Of a stretch of 64,000 bases of DNA, positions 1 to 9,175 are shown in pieces; within the stretch, counting starts at the first letter, position 1, and every line of letters begins with the position of its first letter. The stretch is taken from positions 434,001-498,000 of the forward strand of contig NZ_CP068418.1 in assembly GCF_019873825.1 (NCBI RefSeq), given 5' to 3'. The notes beneath the pieces are model-generated. The model searched no databases. It was not told where the DNA came from and worked only from the letters and a program-made list of their open reading frames with translations. The position numbers and the translations under genes were made by a program. The DNA is from Mycoplasma sp. E35C. GTDB lineage: Bacteria; Bacillota_I; Bacilli_A; Mycoplasmatales; Mycoplasmoidaceae.

Positions 1-1827
1 GATTTAAAGATTAAAAAACTTATTGGTTTTAATTTAATGGATGAAAATAAGCAACCTATTAAGTATATTTTTGAAAACAATGATATAGTTAAAGAAAAAC
101 TTGATGGAACTAGTGGTTGGAACAACAAACTTTTTAATGATATTTTAGTTAAGGAAAACGTTGATATCGTTCTTGCTTCACCTCCTTTTGGTAGTGATGA
201 AACGAAAAAAGCGGAGTTTAAAAAAAACTTAGAAGAACTTATAAAAGAAAATAGAAAGTTTTTATTGGTAACTTTTAATTATGCGATTAGATATATTAAT
301 GAATTAATTATTCAAGATAAAGTTCGTATTGGTTTGCGATCAAGCTCTTTTTTTAGAAATCGTTATTTTATAAAAGGTGATAATAGCGGTTGAAATAGGT
401 TCTTTTATACAAATCTAGAATATGAATTTGTTGATCAAAAAAATGATGAAAAATACATAAAATGATCCAATAAAGATTATCAAGAGCACCCTAAAGTATT
501 TTTTAAAAACGAAGAATTATTGCTTTTTACTTCAAATAATAGAAAGAAAATTAAAGCAAAAATAGCAAGAAATTTAAGTTGAAATAACATTCCGTCTGAC
601 TATTACGATAAAGTTGTTTGTGAAGTAGGTTTTGCACGACATTTAGCGCAGAAAGGATTTAAATATTTAGGTTCATGTGAAGCTAAGGATTTGGTTTTAA
701 ACAATGACACACAAGAAAAATATCCAAAAATTTTATCTAACGATAAAAGAACTACATACATCATTGTTCAAAGAAATAAACCCTTAAACGAAACTAAGAA
801 ATCTATTAAGGGATACAACGCAATATTTTATGGACTACCTGGTTGTGGTAAAAGTTATAAGATTTCTGAAGAAATAAAAAAAGAAGGTGCAAAATATTTC
901 AGAACAGTCTTTCATCCAGATTATTCTAATGCTGATTTTGTTGGACAAATCATTCCTAAAATAAATGATGATCTAAGTGTTAGTTACTCATTTAACCCAG
1001 GGCCGTTTAGTTTAGCTTTACAAGAAGCTTATAATAATTTAAATGAACCAGTGTATTTAATTATCGAAGAAATTAATCGTGGTAATGGAGCAAGCATTTT
1101 TGGAGAATTATTCCAGTTATTAGACCGTGATGAAAATGGTTGTAGTCAATACGGAATTAACCATGTTAATTTAATGGACTTTTTAATTAAAAACAACGGT
1201 AAAAAAGAACAAAATATTAATGCTTTAAAATTGTTAAATCAAAATAATTTTAGTTCTGAAAATGATCATGAAAATTATCAAATTTATATACCTAGTAATT
1301 TGATAATTTTAGCAACAATGAACACAAGCGATCAGAATGTTTTTGTTTTAGATACAGCATTCAAAAGAAGATGAGAATTTGTTTTGATTTCAAATGAATT
1401 TAGCGATCAAGAACAACATCAAAACTATTTCATACCAGGAACATCATTAACTTGGAAAAAGTTTTTAAACAAAATTAATAACGAAATTCTTGACACTAAA
1501 AGATCATTCTCAACCCTTGAAGATAAACGCTTAGGTAAGTATTTTGTTAGTAAAAAATTCTTAATCAACCCAAATGATAATAGCCAAATTGATGACAACG
1601 AAATAAAAAATAAGTTTGCTCAAAAAGTGTTTGAATATTTATGAAACGATGTCTTTAAATTTGAACGCAAAAAAGTGTTTAAGGAATCATATTTTGATGA
1701 TCAAAATATGAAACAAGAAATCAAAACATCAGAAGATTTGATTAATGCTTTTGTTCAAGGTTATGAAATATTTAATGAGTTTGTTGATATCAAATTCTTT
1801 GATGAAAAACAAACCAATCAAGAATAA
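1..1827 (+). CDS. McrB/LlaJI-type AAA+ restriction GTPase, 5' end cut by window
   Basis: This is the motor subunit of a modification-dependent or LlaJI-type restriction system. The frame is open from the window edge to TAA at 1825, with UGA (e.g. 391, 1372) read as Trp. Walker A GLPGCGKS lies near 838-860 and Walker B IIEEINRGNGASIFGELFQLLD near 1060-1120. The McrB-type sensor ATMNTSDQNVFVLDTAFKRR follows near 1310-1372. Upstream of the AAA+ domain are over 200 residues of unfamiliar sequence. They contain VLASPPFGSD near 160-195, which resembles motif IV (SPPF/SPPY) of amino-methyltransferases, and a segment near 625-690 loosely like an AdoMet motif I. The fused methyltransferase idea is inference. 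The next gene starts 18 bases downstream and encodes the nuclease, so the two form an operon. The true start lies outside or at the very edge of the window. Confidence 0.85.
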
Positions 1828-1845
1828 TTAATATTATTTGTTCTA

Positions 1846-3141
1846 ATGAGAAAAATCGATGACATTAAATACAAATGATCTGATAAACATAATGAGATTA
1901 TTTGTATGCCAAGCAGCGCTAATGAAAAAAGTGATAAACGTTTTGTTGGCATTAAGGTTGAAAAAAGTGATGAAAATAATAAGAAAAGAATTGTTAAATT
2001 CTTTTATCCAGAAGCATATAAATTAAGTATTGAAGATGATTATGAAAATGATGATTTAGTTGAAATTAATGATGATAAGAAAGATTTAATTCTTAATGAT
2101 ATTCAATTGATCTTAGAATCAATTTATTTGCTATCAAAACATGCGTCTGAAAACGATGAACAAGACGAAGAATTAGATCACAATTTGCCACTTAAAGCAA
2201 TGGAGTATATTATTAATGACTATTTAATTAACAAAAGATACATTAATAATCAAAAAGAATATAAGGTTGGAATTTATGACAAGATCAACTGAAAAAGAAC
2301 ATTACAAAACCAACCATTTATTTCTAATACCAACATCATTTATCCTTATTTTGTTTCAGAAATTAAAACCCATAAAGATAATTTAATTACAGAAATCTAT
2401 ATGTATTGCGTTAAGCAATCATTTGATTATTTTGGTTGATTTTATGATCTTCAATTTGATGAAACAATTGATTATAATCAATTGTTTAATCCTGATAAAT
2501 ATCTAGCAGCCATTGATTCTGAATTACATAAAACATTCATTGAACAATCCCAAGAGCGATTAGTTAATATGAGAAATATTATTAGCTTTTTTGCTCGTAA
2601 AAAAGCTAATAATCAAAACCTTGGTTATGGAATTGATAAATATGAATTAGTCTTTGAAAAAATGCTTGATAAGTTGTTTAGTAATGTTACTGATAAAAGC
2701 ATTTTTTATCCTCAGGGGTATTGAAAAATTGATGATAAAAATGAATTAAAAACTCCTTTACGACCAGATTGTATTATGGTTGATAATAATGATCTTTATA
2801 TTATTGATGCCAAATATTATCGCTATGGTATTAGCAAAAACCCAAATGATTTACCAGATAGTAGTAATATGGCTAAACAGATAATTTATGGTCAATATAA
2901 CTATTTTAGAAATATTTACAACCATGTTTATAACATCTTTATTTTGCCTTATAAAAAGCAAAATAAAGATGATCAAACCCTGAAATATTTTGGTTATGCC
3001 AGTCTTAATTGAAATTATGAAAATTTAGATCATCAAAAGATCAGAGGTCTTTTTATTGATCTTAACTTCTTAGTTAATAATTGGTTTAAAAACAACCACG
3101 AAATTAAAGAAGAATTTAAAAAAATAATCAAGAATCATTAA
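1846..3141 (+). CDS. LlaJI-family restriction endonuclease (McrC-like partner)
   Basis: This 431-residue protein is the nuclease partner of the upstream AAA+ GTPase. It starts at ATG 1846 and reads UGA as Trp at several places. The C-terminal half carries a PD-(D/E)xK core: RPDCIMVDNNDLYIIDAKYY near 2764-2820 supplies Asp and the D-A-K pair, and a glutamine-containing helix KQIIYGQYNYF follows. The N-terminal half is acidic and would be expected to contact the GTPase or DNA. In LlaJI and McrBC systems the GTPase moves on DNA and the PD-(D/E)xK subunit cuts. No separate methyltransferase gene is visible here. It could lie upstream of the window, or the GTPase N-terminus could supply it. Family assignment is from domain pattern and order, not a search. 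Confidence 0.75.
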
Positions 3142-3176
3142 TAAAAAATTACTATCCAAAATGGATAGTAATGATT
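3142..3176 (-). terminator. Rho-independent terminator, copy 1 of a repeated hairpin
   Basis: Inverted repeat TTACTATCCA (3149-3158) / TGGATAGTAA (3162-3171). On the minus strand it is followed by a U-run, so it ends the 3199-3684 gene. The restriction operon converges on it from the other side. An identical copy lies at 3896-3918. Confidence 0.75.
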
Positions 3177-3198
3177 TGTTAAAAAATAGAATTAAAAC

Positions 3199-3684
3199 TT
3201 AATTAGAAAGTATGAATTGATTTAATTCTTTTTCATTTCCAGGAAACATGTCATATACTATTTCTTCTTTGTTTCCAATTATCGCATCTGAAATTTTAAA
3301 AGATATAAATTCAATTCTTATTCTAATCGACTTCATAAACATAGGATATATTAAATTAGGACCTACAGCAAAGATTATTAACATAATAATGCTCATTCCT
3401 GTAAGTGCTTTGTCGTATGTTTTGAAATAAAATCATGATCATTTAATTATGATGCTTAATAAAATGATTGGGGTTATATAACTAATAATTGATAAAGCCG
3501 CACCAACACCAATAATTGCGTTATTTTTCGAAATAAATCCATATATTAATAAACCTATTCCTATTATTAGTGATAATAGTGTTCCTCAAATGATTTTAGC
3601 GAATAAACTGTATTTATCTATTAAGCGTTCAATTTTTGTTTCTTGTTCAACTCAGAACGGAGTATTTCCTTTTACTACTTTCAT
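3199..3684 (-). CDS. Small membrane protein, paralogue of the 3942-4442 protein
   Basis: This protein has 161 residues with start ATG at 3684 and UGA as Trp twice. Three or four hydrophobic helices are visible, including SLIIGIGLLIYGF, a stretch near ITPIILLSIIIKWSW, and MSIIMLIIFAVGPNLIYP. It shares a layout with the next gene upstream: an N-terminal KG-x-x-P-x-W, a WFYFKxYD-like motif between helices, a KxIRIRxxFI stretch after the last helix, and a soluble tail with an acidic DMFPxxxxEL box. Function is not recognised. The pair and their identical terminators point to a local duplication. Confidence 0.7.
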
Positions 3685-3809
3685 ATATTTTATTTAGTTT
3701 TTATCAATCAATTAAAGCTTGTTAATTTTTGTGTGATGATTTTAATATCGTTTTTTTAAGAAATAATATTAGCGATTTTTTATAAACACAAAACTAAATT
3801 AATGAAACC

Positions 3810-3825
3810 AAAAAAAAAAAAAAAA
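3810..3825. repeat. A16 homopolymer tract
   Basis: A run of 16 A (T16 on the coding strand of the 3199-3684 gene) lies about 125 bases upstream of that gene's start. Tracts this long are prone to slippage. A 20-codon reading frame on + (3802) runs through it but looks fortuitous. Confidence 0.8.
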
Positions 3826-3884
3826 CAAGACTATAGCAAAAATGATGATTGATAATCATTAATTTAAATAACAATATATTTGTT

Positions 3885-3922
3885 AATAAAAAATTACTAT
3901 CCAAAATGGATAGTAATTTTAA
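3885..3922 (-). terminator. Rho-independent terminator, copy 2 of the repeated hairpin
   Basis: Same hairpin as at 3149-3171, including flanking bases. Arms are 3896-3905 and 3909-3918, with a U-run on the minus strand. It ends the 3942-4442 gene. Confidence 0.75.
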
Positions 3923-3941
3923 AATCATTCTTTTAGATATA

Positions 3942-4442
3942 TTAATACTGCTGAGAATAAAGGGTTGAAATTAACATATCAATTTCTTGCCATTTATCAG
4001 GGAATAAATCTGGAACTTGCATTTCATCTTTGTTTCTGTCCATAACTAAATTTAAGAGTTCAATTATGAAAAGAATTCTTATTTTAACAGCATTAATAAA
4101 GAAGAATAAAGCCATGAAGTAGAAAAGAAATGTGAATGGAGTTACGATAATTGCAAAGTATATCATCTTTCTATCGTACTTTTTGAAATACCATCACAAT
4201 CATTTATATGTAATAATGGTTGAAGCAATATTAAATATAAGCGATAAAGCTATAAAAACTATAAAGTATATATAACCATTTTGGCTAAATAATCCAATGA
4301 ATAAACCAATACCAATTGCAATTAAGATAATAGGTATAACTTGTATTCAAAACATTTTTGTTAGCTTATGGAATATTTTTTTTAGATTATTTTGATCGTT
4401 AAATCATTCTGGCTGGCTGCCTTTAATTATTTTATTTTTCAT
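3942..4442 (-). CDS. Small membrane protein, paralogue of the 3199-3684 protein
   Basis: This protein has 166 residues, with ATG at 4442 eight bases after the RNase H-like gene stop at 4451. Hydrophobic helices include IPIILIAIGIGLFIGLF, YFIVFIALSLIFNIAS and a long one around IYFAIIVTPFTFLFYFMALFFF. It shares the KG-x-x-P-x-W start, the WLWWYFKKYD motif, a KIRILFIIELL stretch and the DLFPDKWQEI tail with its neighbour, so the two are paralogues. No known domain is recognised. It probably forms one transcript with the upstream RNase H-like gene and the transporter. Confidence 0.7.
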
Positions 4443-4450
4443 AATATAGA

Positions 4451-5029
4451 TTAACGTGCTGCTTGTTTTTCATCATTAGCTAACTTATGAACTTTTTGCA
4501 TTCAAGGAAAATTGCGAGACATACGAATAACTTTAATGTTATTTTTATATTTAACTTTTTCTAACGCCTTTAACATAGACGAAATTGGTTGAGTTATTCT
4601 TCTTTGCCCTATATTTATTCCGTGTAATAATAAATTGGTTTCTTGTACGATTTCTTGATTATCTGCAAAAATGTAAATTTTGTTATTTCTTAATTCTCTA
4701 TATTCTTTGGTTTGATTAAATGCTGAATTTAAAAGCTTTAATGATATTTTAAAAGCAAAAGCTTCGCTAGCAATTCCTCCTAAATTAGAATTGGTGTAAT
4801 GACCGTTATCGAATCAATCAGATCATTCTACTGGATCATTTGCTTCCCATTCTTCATTAGTTAAATAAGCTATTGCTGCTCCTGCCATTATTTCATCACC
4901 GTTAGAATAAGCTCCATCGATGAAAACGAATATATCACTTGCTTTACAAGTTTTTAAAAAGCTATCTCATTGGTTATTGTTAGTAATTTGCTCTCTAGCA
5001 ACTTTGTTAAGAATTTCTTCTTTTTTCAT
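4451..5029 (-). CDS. RNase H-fold protein (RNase HI-like)
   Basis: This 192-residue protein (ATG at 5029) carries the ordered acidic signature of the RNase H fold. FIDGAYSNGDEIMAGAAI sits near residue 36 (first Asp). IASEAFAFKISL follows with Glu in the predicted helix. IYIFADNQEIVQ near residue 120 supplies the third Asp. The end, VHKLANDEKQAAR, resembles the HxxADxxA closing motif with the final acidic residue. RNase HI cuts the RNA strand of RNA-DNA hybrids. The body between motifs is unlike housekeeping RNase HI, and an RNase HIII is encoded at 24968, so this may be an accessory nuclease. Neighbours are accessory membrane proteins and a MATE transporter. Confidence 0.65.
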
Positions 5030-5063
5030 AGATGATTATTTTTAGAATTATTTTTTAAAAAAA

Positions 5064-6467
5064 TTAATGGTTAACAATCACAAACGGAATAAATTGTTCA
5101 CGTTTGAAAAATAAAATCTTAATTTTATGTTTTTTAAGTAAATAAATATACAAAATCATCGAAGGAATAAAGTCCAACAACATTCCACAACCAAACATAA
5201 TACTGATATTTAATAACGACGGAACAAACACACCTGTTGTGTATAAAATAAACATCATACCGTAATATCCGATATCAATACAAAGTGATTGGAATAACAT
5301 GTAATTTGTTTTACCTAAACCATAAAAAGTACTATCAAAGATAGTAGTATTAAACATGAAAGTGATATAAAACCCAGTTTGAATTAAAACAATATAAAAC
5401 ACTGTTTCATAACTATCAACATTATAAACATACTTTAACAAGGGTTTTCATACAGGTATGAAAACTAGTCATAATGCAACAAAAATACTAATTAAAATTA
5501 GATAACTAAATGTTTTTTCTTTTATTGCAATTCTTGCTTGATTAGCTACGTCTTTTTTAATGACATCAGCCAGAGCTAATGTTGGTAATAATAATAAATC
5601 TCAAATAAAACTATTAGCAATTCAATAATTACCTTGTTGGGCAACTAAATTAATCATTCTAATAATCATTAATGAGAAAACTAAATTTCTTATTAATGAT
5701 TCGATTCCTGAAAAAGAACCTACTTTAAATCATGATAATAATCATCTAAAAGTTAGTTTTTGAGGTTTAAAGAAGTCAAAAGTAATCTTGTTAATTAAAA
5801 ACAAGGATATGACAACGATAATTGTGTTTACAATGATGTTTGTAATTGGTATTCCGATCACACCAATATTTAATGAAAAATTTAATTGGCTGACTAAAAA
5901 TACATCAAATGTTATTGATAAACCTGACTGAATAAGCAGTATGAGGTAAATATATTTATCTTTTTCAAATAAATTAAACACTAAAACTATAAATCTTCAT
6001 ATAGTTAAGAATAATGCTGATATAGTTTCTAATCTTACATATGTTACAGTTTGGTCAATTAATTCTAAATTTTGACCCATCAAAACAACAAGTTGTTTTG
6101 CAAAAATAATAACTATAATAGCTATTAAAATATATGTTAAGCTAATGGTAATTAAGCTTGTTTTAATTCGATTAGAAAGCGTTTTGTTATCTGAATTTTG
6201 TTCTAGTGTTAAATTATTTTGTTTAAGATTTGCTTTTCCTAATAAAAAGAAAAGTGGCAAAATTAAACCTTCTTGAATAACTTCATAAATTAGATTAATC
6301 CATGAAAGTTGTGATGCAATGTTTATATTATTAGCATCAGGAAAACTTCCTAATATATGAATTCTTATAACTTTATAGATGCTAGGTATGAATAAGGTTA
6401 AAAAGATAGCAAAAAACATTTTGTAGTCAATTTCGCGAAAAATTGTTTTTAAACTAGTTCTGACCAT
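5064..6467 (-). CDS. MATE-family multidrug/toxin efflux protein
   Basis: This is an integral membrane antiporter of 467 residues, in the usual 450-480 range for MATE pumps. ATG is at 6467, and UGA-Trp codons link three open stretches. About twelve hydrophobic helices are visible. The two-fold halves are typical: the first contains FKxIxxREIDYKMFFAIFLTLFIPSIY and later IGVIGIPITNIIVNTIIVVISLF, and the second contains WFKVGSFSGIESLIRNLVFSLMI. MATE proteins expel cationic compounds using Na+ or H+ gradients; the substrate cannot be read from sequence. The start overlaps the upstream kinase-fold gene by 19 bases, so the two are probably translated together. Confidence 0.8.
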
Positions 6468-7153
6468 AAATTATCAATCCTTGTTTTGTGATTATCAATT
6501 CATGTATATAAATAATCGACTCAGTCTTTTGTTTTCTGATATCACTTATTGTTTTTGTTTAGCGAAGCGTTAATTTTATCTATTCTGTAAATAAATTTAT
6601 CTGATAGATTTTTAGCTATTTCGCTATCGTTATAAGTTTTTAAACCTATTTTCAACTCTTGGAAAATTTTATCTACTGGCTTAGATGGATCGCCAATATT
6701 TATTCATAAAATTAAGATATAACAAACATCTAGTCAATTATGATCAATAGAAACACTATCCCAATCAATAATTCCGTTTATTTTACTTAGGTTGTTATCA
6801 AAAACTACATTTAATGGCGAAATATCATTATGACAAATCACCTTATTGGATTGAGTGTATTTTTTTGATAATGTATGAAATTCCTTTGTGATATTAAGAA
6901 TTTCTATTAAGTGTTTTTGATCAGTAAAACCAACTTCATCAAAGCAATATCCATCTATATAACTAAAAATATTGCGATGCTTGCTATCAATTCCAAGGAA
7001 TTTTGGAGCATACTTAAAATTTTGTTTTTCAAAAAAGTTTAAAACATCATAAACTAATTCATCGTTGTGATGTTTTGGTCTTCTTACAGTGTCATTTATT
7101 CTTATGACATCTGGGTGTGTCCTACCTCCTTTTAATTTAATTTCAATTTTCAT
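6449..7153 (-). CDS. Aminoglycoside phosphotransferase/choline kinase-fold protein
   Basis: This 234-residue kinase-fold protein has the Brenner box VICHNDISPLNVVFD near residues 120-135 and the metal-binding IIDWDSV near residue 148. These are the catalytic loop (HxDxxxxN) and DFG-equivalent of the APH/choline kinase family. The N-terminus has a short VIRIN strand and RRPKHHNDELV in place of a well-formed P-loop. I chose ATG 7153 because upstream codons to 7219 come from the homopolymer/hairpin region. It could phosphorylate a small molecule such as choline, a sugar or a drug; the substrate is not determined. It overlaps the MATE gene, which hints at a resistance or small-molecule handling pair. 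Confidence 0.7.
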
Positions 7154-7193
7154 ATTAAAAACATTAATGTTGTTAATACAAATTAATGAAAAC

Positions 7194-7244
7194 AAAAAAA
7201 AAAAAAAAGCAACCCCCAAAATTCAAAGAAGATTGAGGGTTGCT
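7194..7244 (-). promoter_or_regulatory. Terminator-like hairpin followed by T15, upstream of the kinase-fold gene
   Basis: On the minus strand, arms AGCAACCC (7237-7244) and GGGTTGCT-type (7207-7215) are followed directly by 15 T (7208-7194), then the gene starts at 7153. This is an intrinsic-terminator shape placed in the leader of an accessory operon, with no recognisable gene behind it on that strand. It could be a leftover terminator, an attenuator, or a slippage-prone switch. Confidence 0.55.
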
Positions 7245-7711
7245 AAATTTAATAGTTAAATTTAAATATTAGAAGAATTATCTAAAACACTATCACTACA
7301 ATAAAACTGATATTCACTAATCATTAAAAATATGTTAGGATTTTTATGAATTTATTTTTGATGGAAATAAATTCAAAACATTAGACTCCTTTTTTATCTA
7401 TAAATTTATTATTTAAAATTAGAGTTTCTTTTATCGTCATTTTCTTTGTTTTCTTATAAGTTTTTTCCTTTTTTACTGACTAAGTAATAGGTTGGAATTT
7501 TTGATTTTTTTCATGTAGGTAATATCTATTATCAAAAATAACATGAAGTTATTCTTGATAATTAAGACATATCTAAATGCATAATTATTATTTATTTTTG
7601 CATTAGTTAGAGACATTTATTATTTTTATAAAATAGCTTTATTATGATCTTTGTTTGTAGGGGATTCAAAGATATAATAAAGAAGAAATATGAGCTCATA
7701 ATAAACAAAAC
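7245..7711. other. Gene-free AT-rich stretch
   Basis: I see no gene on either strand. A promoter-like TATGAT at 7643-7648 on + precedes the terminator at 7712, so a short transcript of about 90 nt (roughly 7655-7745) is possible. It has no RNA family I recognise. Confidence 0.4.
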
Positions 7712-7749
7712 AAACACAGCCATTAGATGGTATGGGCTGTGTTTTTTTT
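7712..7749 (+). terminator. Strong Rho-independent terminator
   Basis: Arms AAACACAGCC (7712-7721) and GGCTGTGTTT (7735-7744) are followed by a T-run. The nearest upstream + gene is the nuclease ending at 3141, so this either ends an unannotated small RNA or is a relic. Confidence 0.75.
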
Positions 7750-8004
7750 ATTATTAAAACGATTTAAACCAATTAAATTAATTTTGTATATCAGAACTTT
7801 AATAAAAATAGATAAAAAAATTAAAAACTTGTGCGATATTAAGTGTTAAAAATCATAAATTTAATTAAGAATTTCTGATATTAATTTTTATTTTTTAATC
7901 TAATTAAAAATAGATGTAAAAAGAAAGAAGGGTCTTCTATCAACTTCAAAAAAACTGTTTATGAAATCTTAAAAACATCTTGTCATAACGAACAAAATTT
8001 AAAG

Positions 8005-8937
8005 TTGTTTAAATCAAAATTGCGTGTTTTGTTTATGAAGGTTTTATTTAAAGCTGAAACCAACATACCAAGTGCATTTACTGATCGTTTTAATATCATG
8101 ATGGAAATTTTTGATGGTTATGAAGATGTTGCTAAGAAATTTGTTAAAGAATTTGATGCTGATGTATTTAGTCAGTTTGTGGCCGAAGGAATGGCATCAA
8201 TTCAAGATTTTCAATTTGATGATTTTCAAACTTTCTGTTCTAAGAATGGCAAGTTTGTGATGGTATTGTTGTATTTATTAAAAGAGATTGTTGATAGTTC
8301 TTGATTTTCTTTTAAAAACGTTTGATTAACTGAAAAATTCAAAGAATGTTATGTAGATGAATTAAAAGCAAGCAAAATTAATTTATATAAAAAGATAAAT
8401 GGATTTAAATCAGTTTATATCTTTGATGAACTGATATTTTTGATGAATTATCTAGACAATATAAAACTTGAAAAACAAGAAAAAACCATAAACCCTGATG
8501 ATGAAAATAAGATATTAGAATATCGTAGAGCGAGTTTAGATTTAATTTCATTTATGAAATTTAAAAAGCCAAAAGAATTATTAAATAAAGGAAATTTACT
8601 TTATTGTTTAAATCGCAAACGCTTTATTTTAAATGTTATTCCAGCTCTTTATGAATATGGGCTAGAATGATTAGAAACAAATAAATACAAATTTAGCGAT
8701 AAATGTTCTTTTGAATCATTCACTCAATTAGATGCTAAAACCCAAAAAGAACTGACCTTATATCCTGGTCTAAAAATGATGAAAGACTTGTTTATAGACA
8801 ATGAATTTATTAAAAATGATAATTTTTTAAACAAGCATTGTTTTGAAAATAACTGCAATTATGACAAGTTAATTATGGAATTTTATGATGTTGCTAATGG
8901 TGCTAGAAAAAGATTTATTGATAAAAATGTAGATTAA
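8005..8937 (+). CDS. Hypothetical protein with uncertain or lost start
   Basis: About 310 residues from TTG 8005 to TAA 8935, with UGA-Trp at several sites. The product is mostly charged and helical with no transmembrane segment or recognised motif. The frame is open and protein-like back to about 7885 but contains no ATG or GTG there. The first ATG is at 8035. Either TTG is used, or the 5' end has been lost and this is a decaying gene. It lies between accessory genes and a lipoprotein, and a long hairpin (8976-9017) follows. No function can be given. Confidence 0.5.
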
Positions 8938-8975
8938 ACTTTTTTTAAATAAATTAGTTAAATTTACCGAATATT

Positions 8976-9083
8976 TTGATTATTTTTGAATAAATTATTT
9001 TGCTTAAAAATAATCAAGATAAATATAAATGGCATTTGTTAATTAATGATTTAATTCAATAAAAAATAAGAAATTTATTGAAT
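8976..9083. terminator. Two hairpins between hypothetical gene and lipoprotein
   Basis: TTGATTATTTTT (8976-8987) pairs with AAAAATAATCAA (9006-9017). ATTCAATAAA (9054-9063) pairs with TTTATTGAAT (9074-9083). The first probably ends the 8005 gene transcript. The second has no clear U-run. Confidence 0.5.
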
Positions 9084-9129
9084 AATTTGGTTTTTAATAA
9101 AAACAAATATTTTAATTAAAACCCCAAAT

Positions 9130-9153
9130 AAAAAAAAAAAAAAAAACTATATT
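9130..9153 (+). promoter_or_regulatory. A17 tract abutting a -10 box upstream of a lipoprotein gene
   Basis: Seventeen A (9130-9146) lie one base before TATATT (9148-9153), and the lipoprotein ATG is at 9176. The tract therefore fills the spacer between -35 and -10. This geometry is like the phase-variable vlp promoters of Mycoplasma hyorhinis, where the A-tract length switches transcription. The position is seen; the switching is inferred. Confidence 0.6.
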
Positions 9154-9175
9154 AAAAGTGTCAAATAATAAATTC

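Noticed and set aside
3802-3864. 20-codon peptide reading through the A16 tract
   Set aside because: No ribosome-binding site or conserved content; Lys run from the homopolymer explains it.
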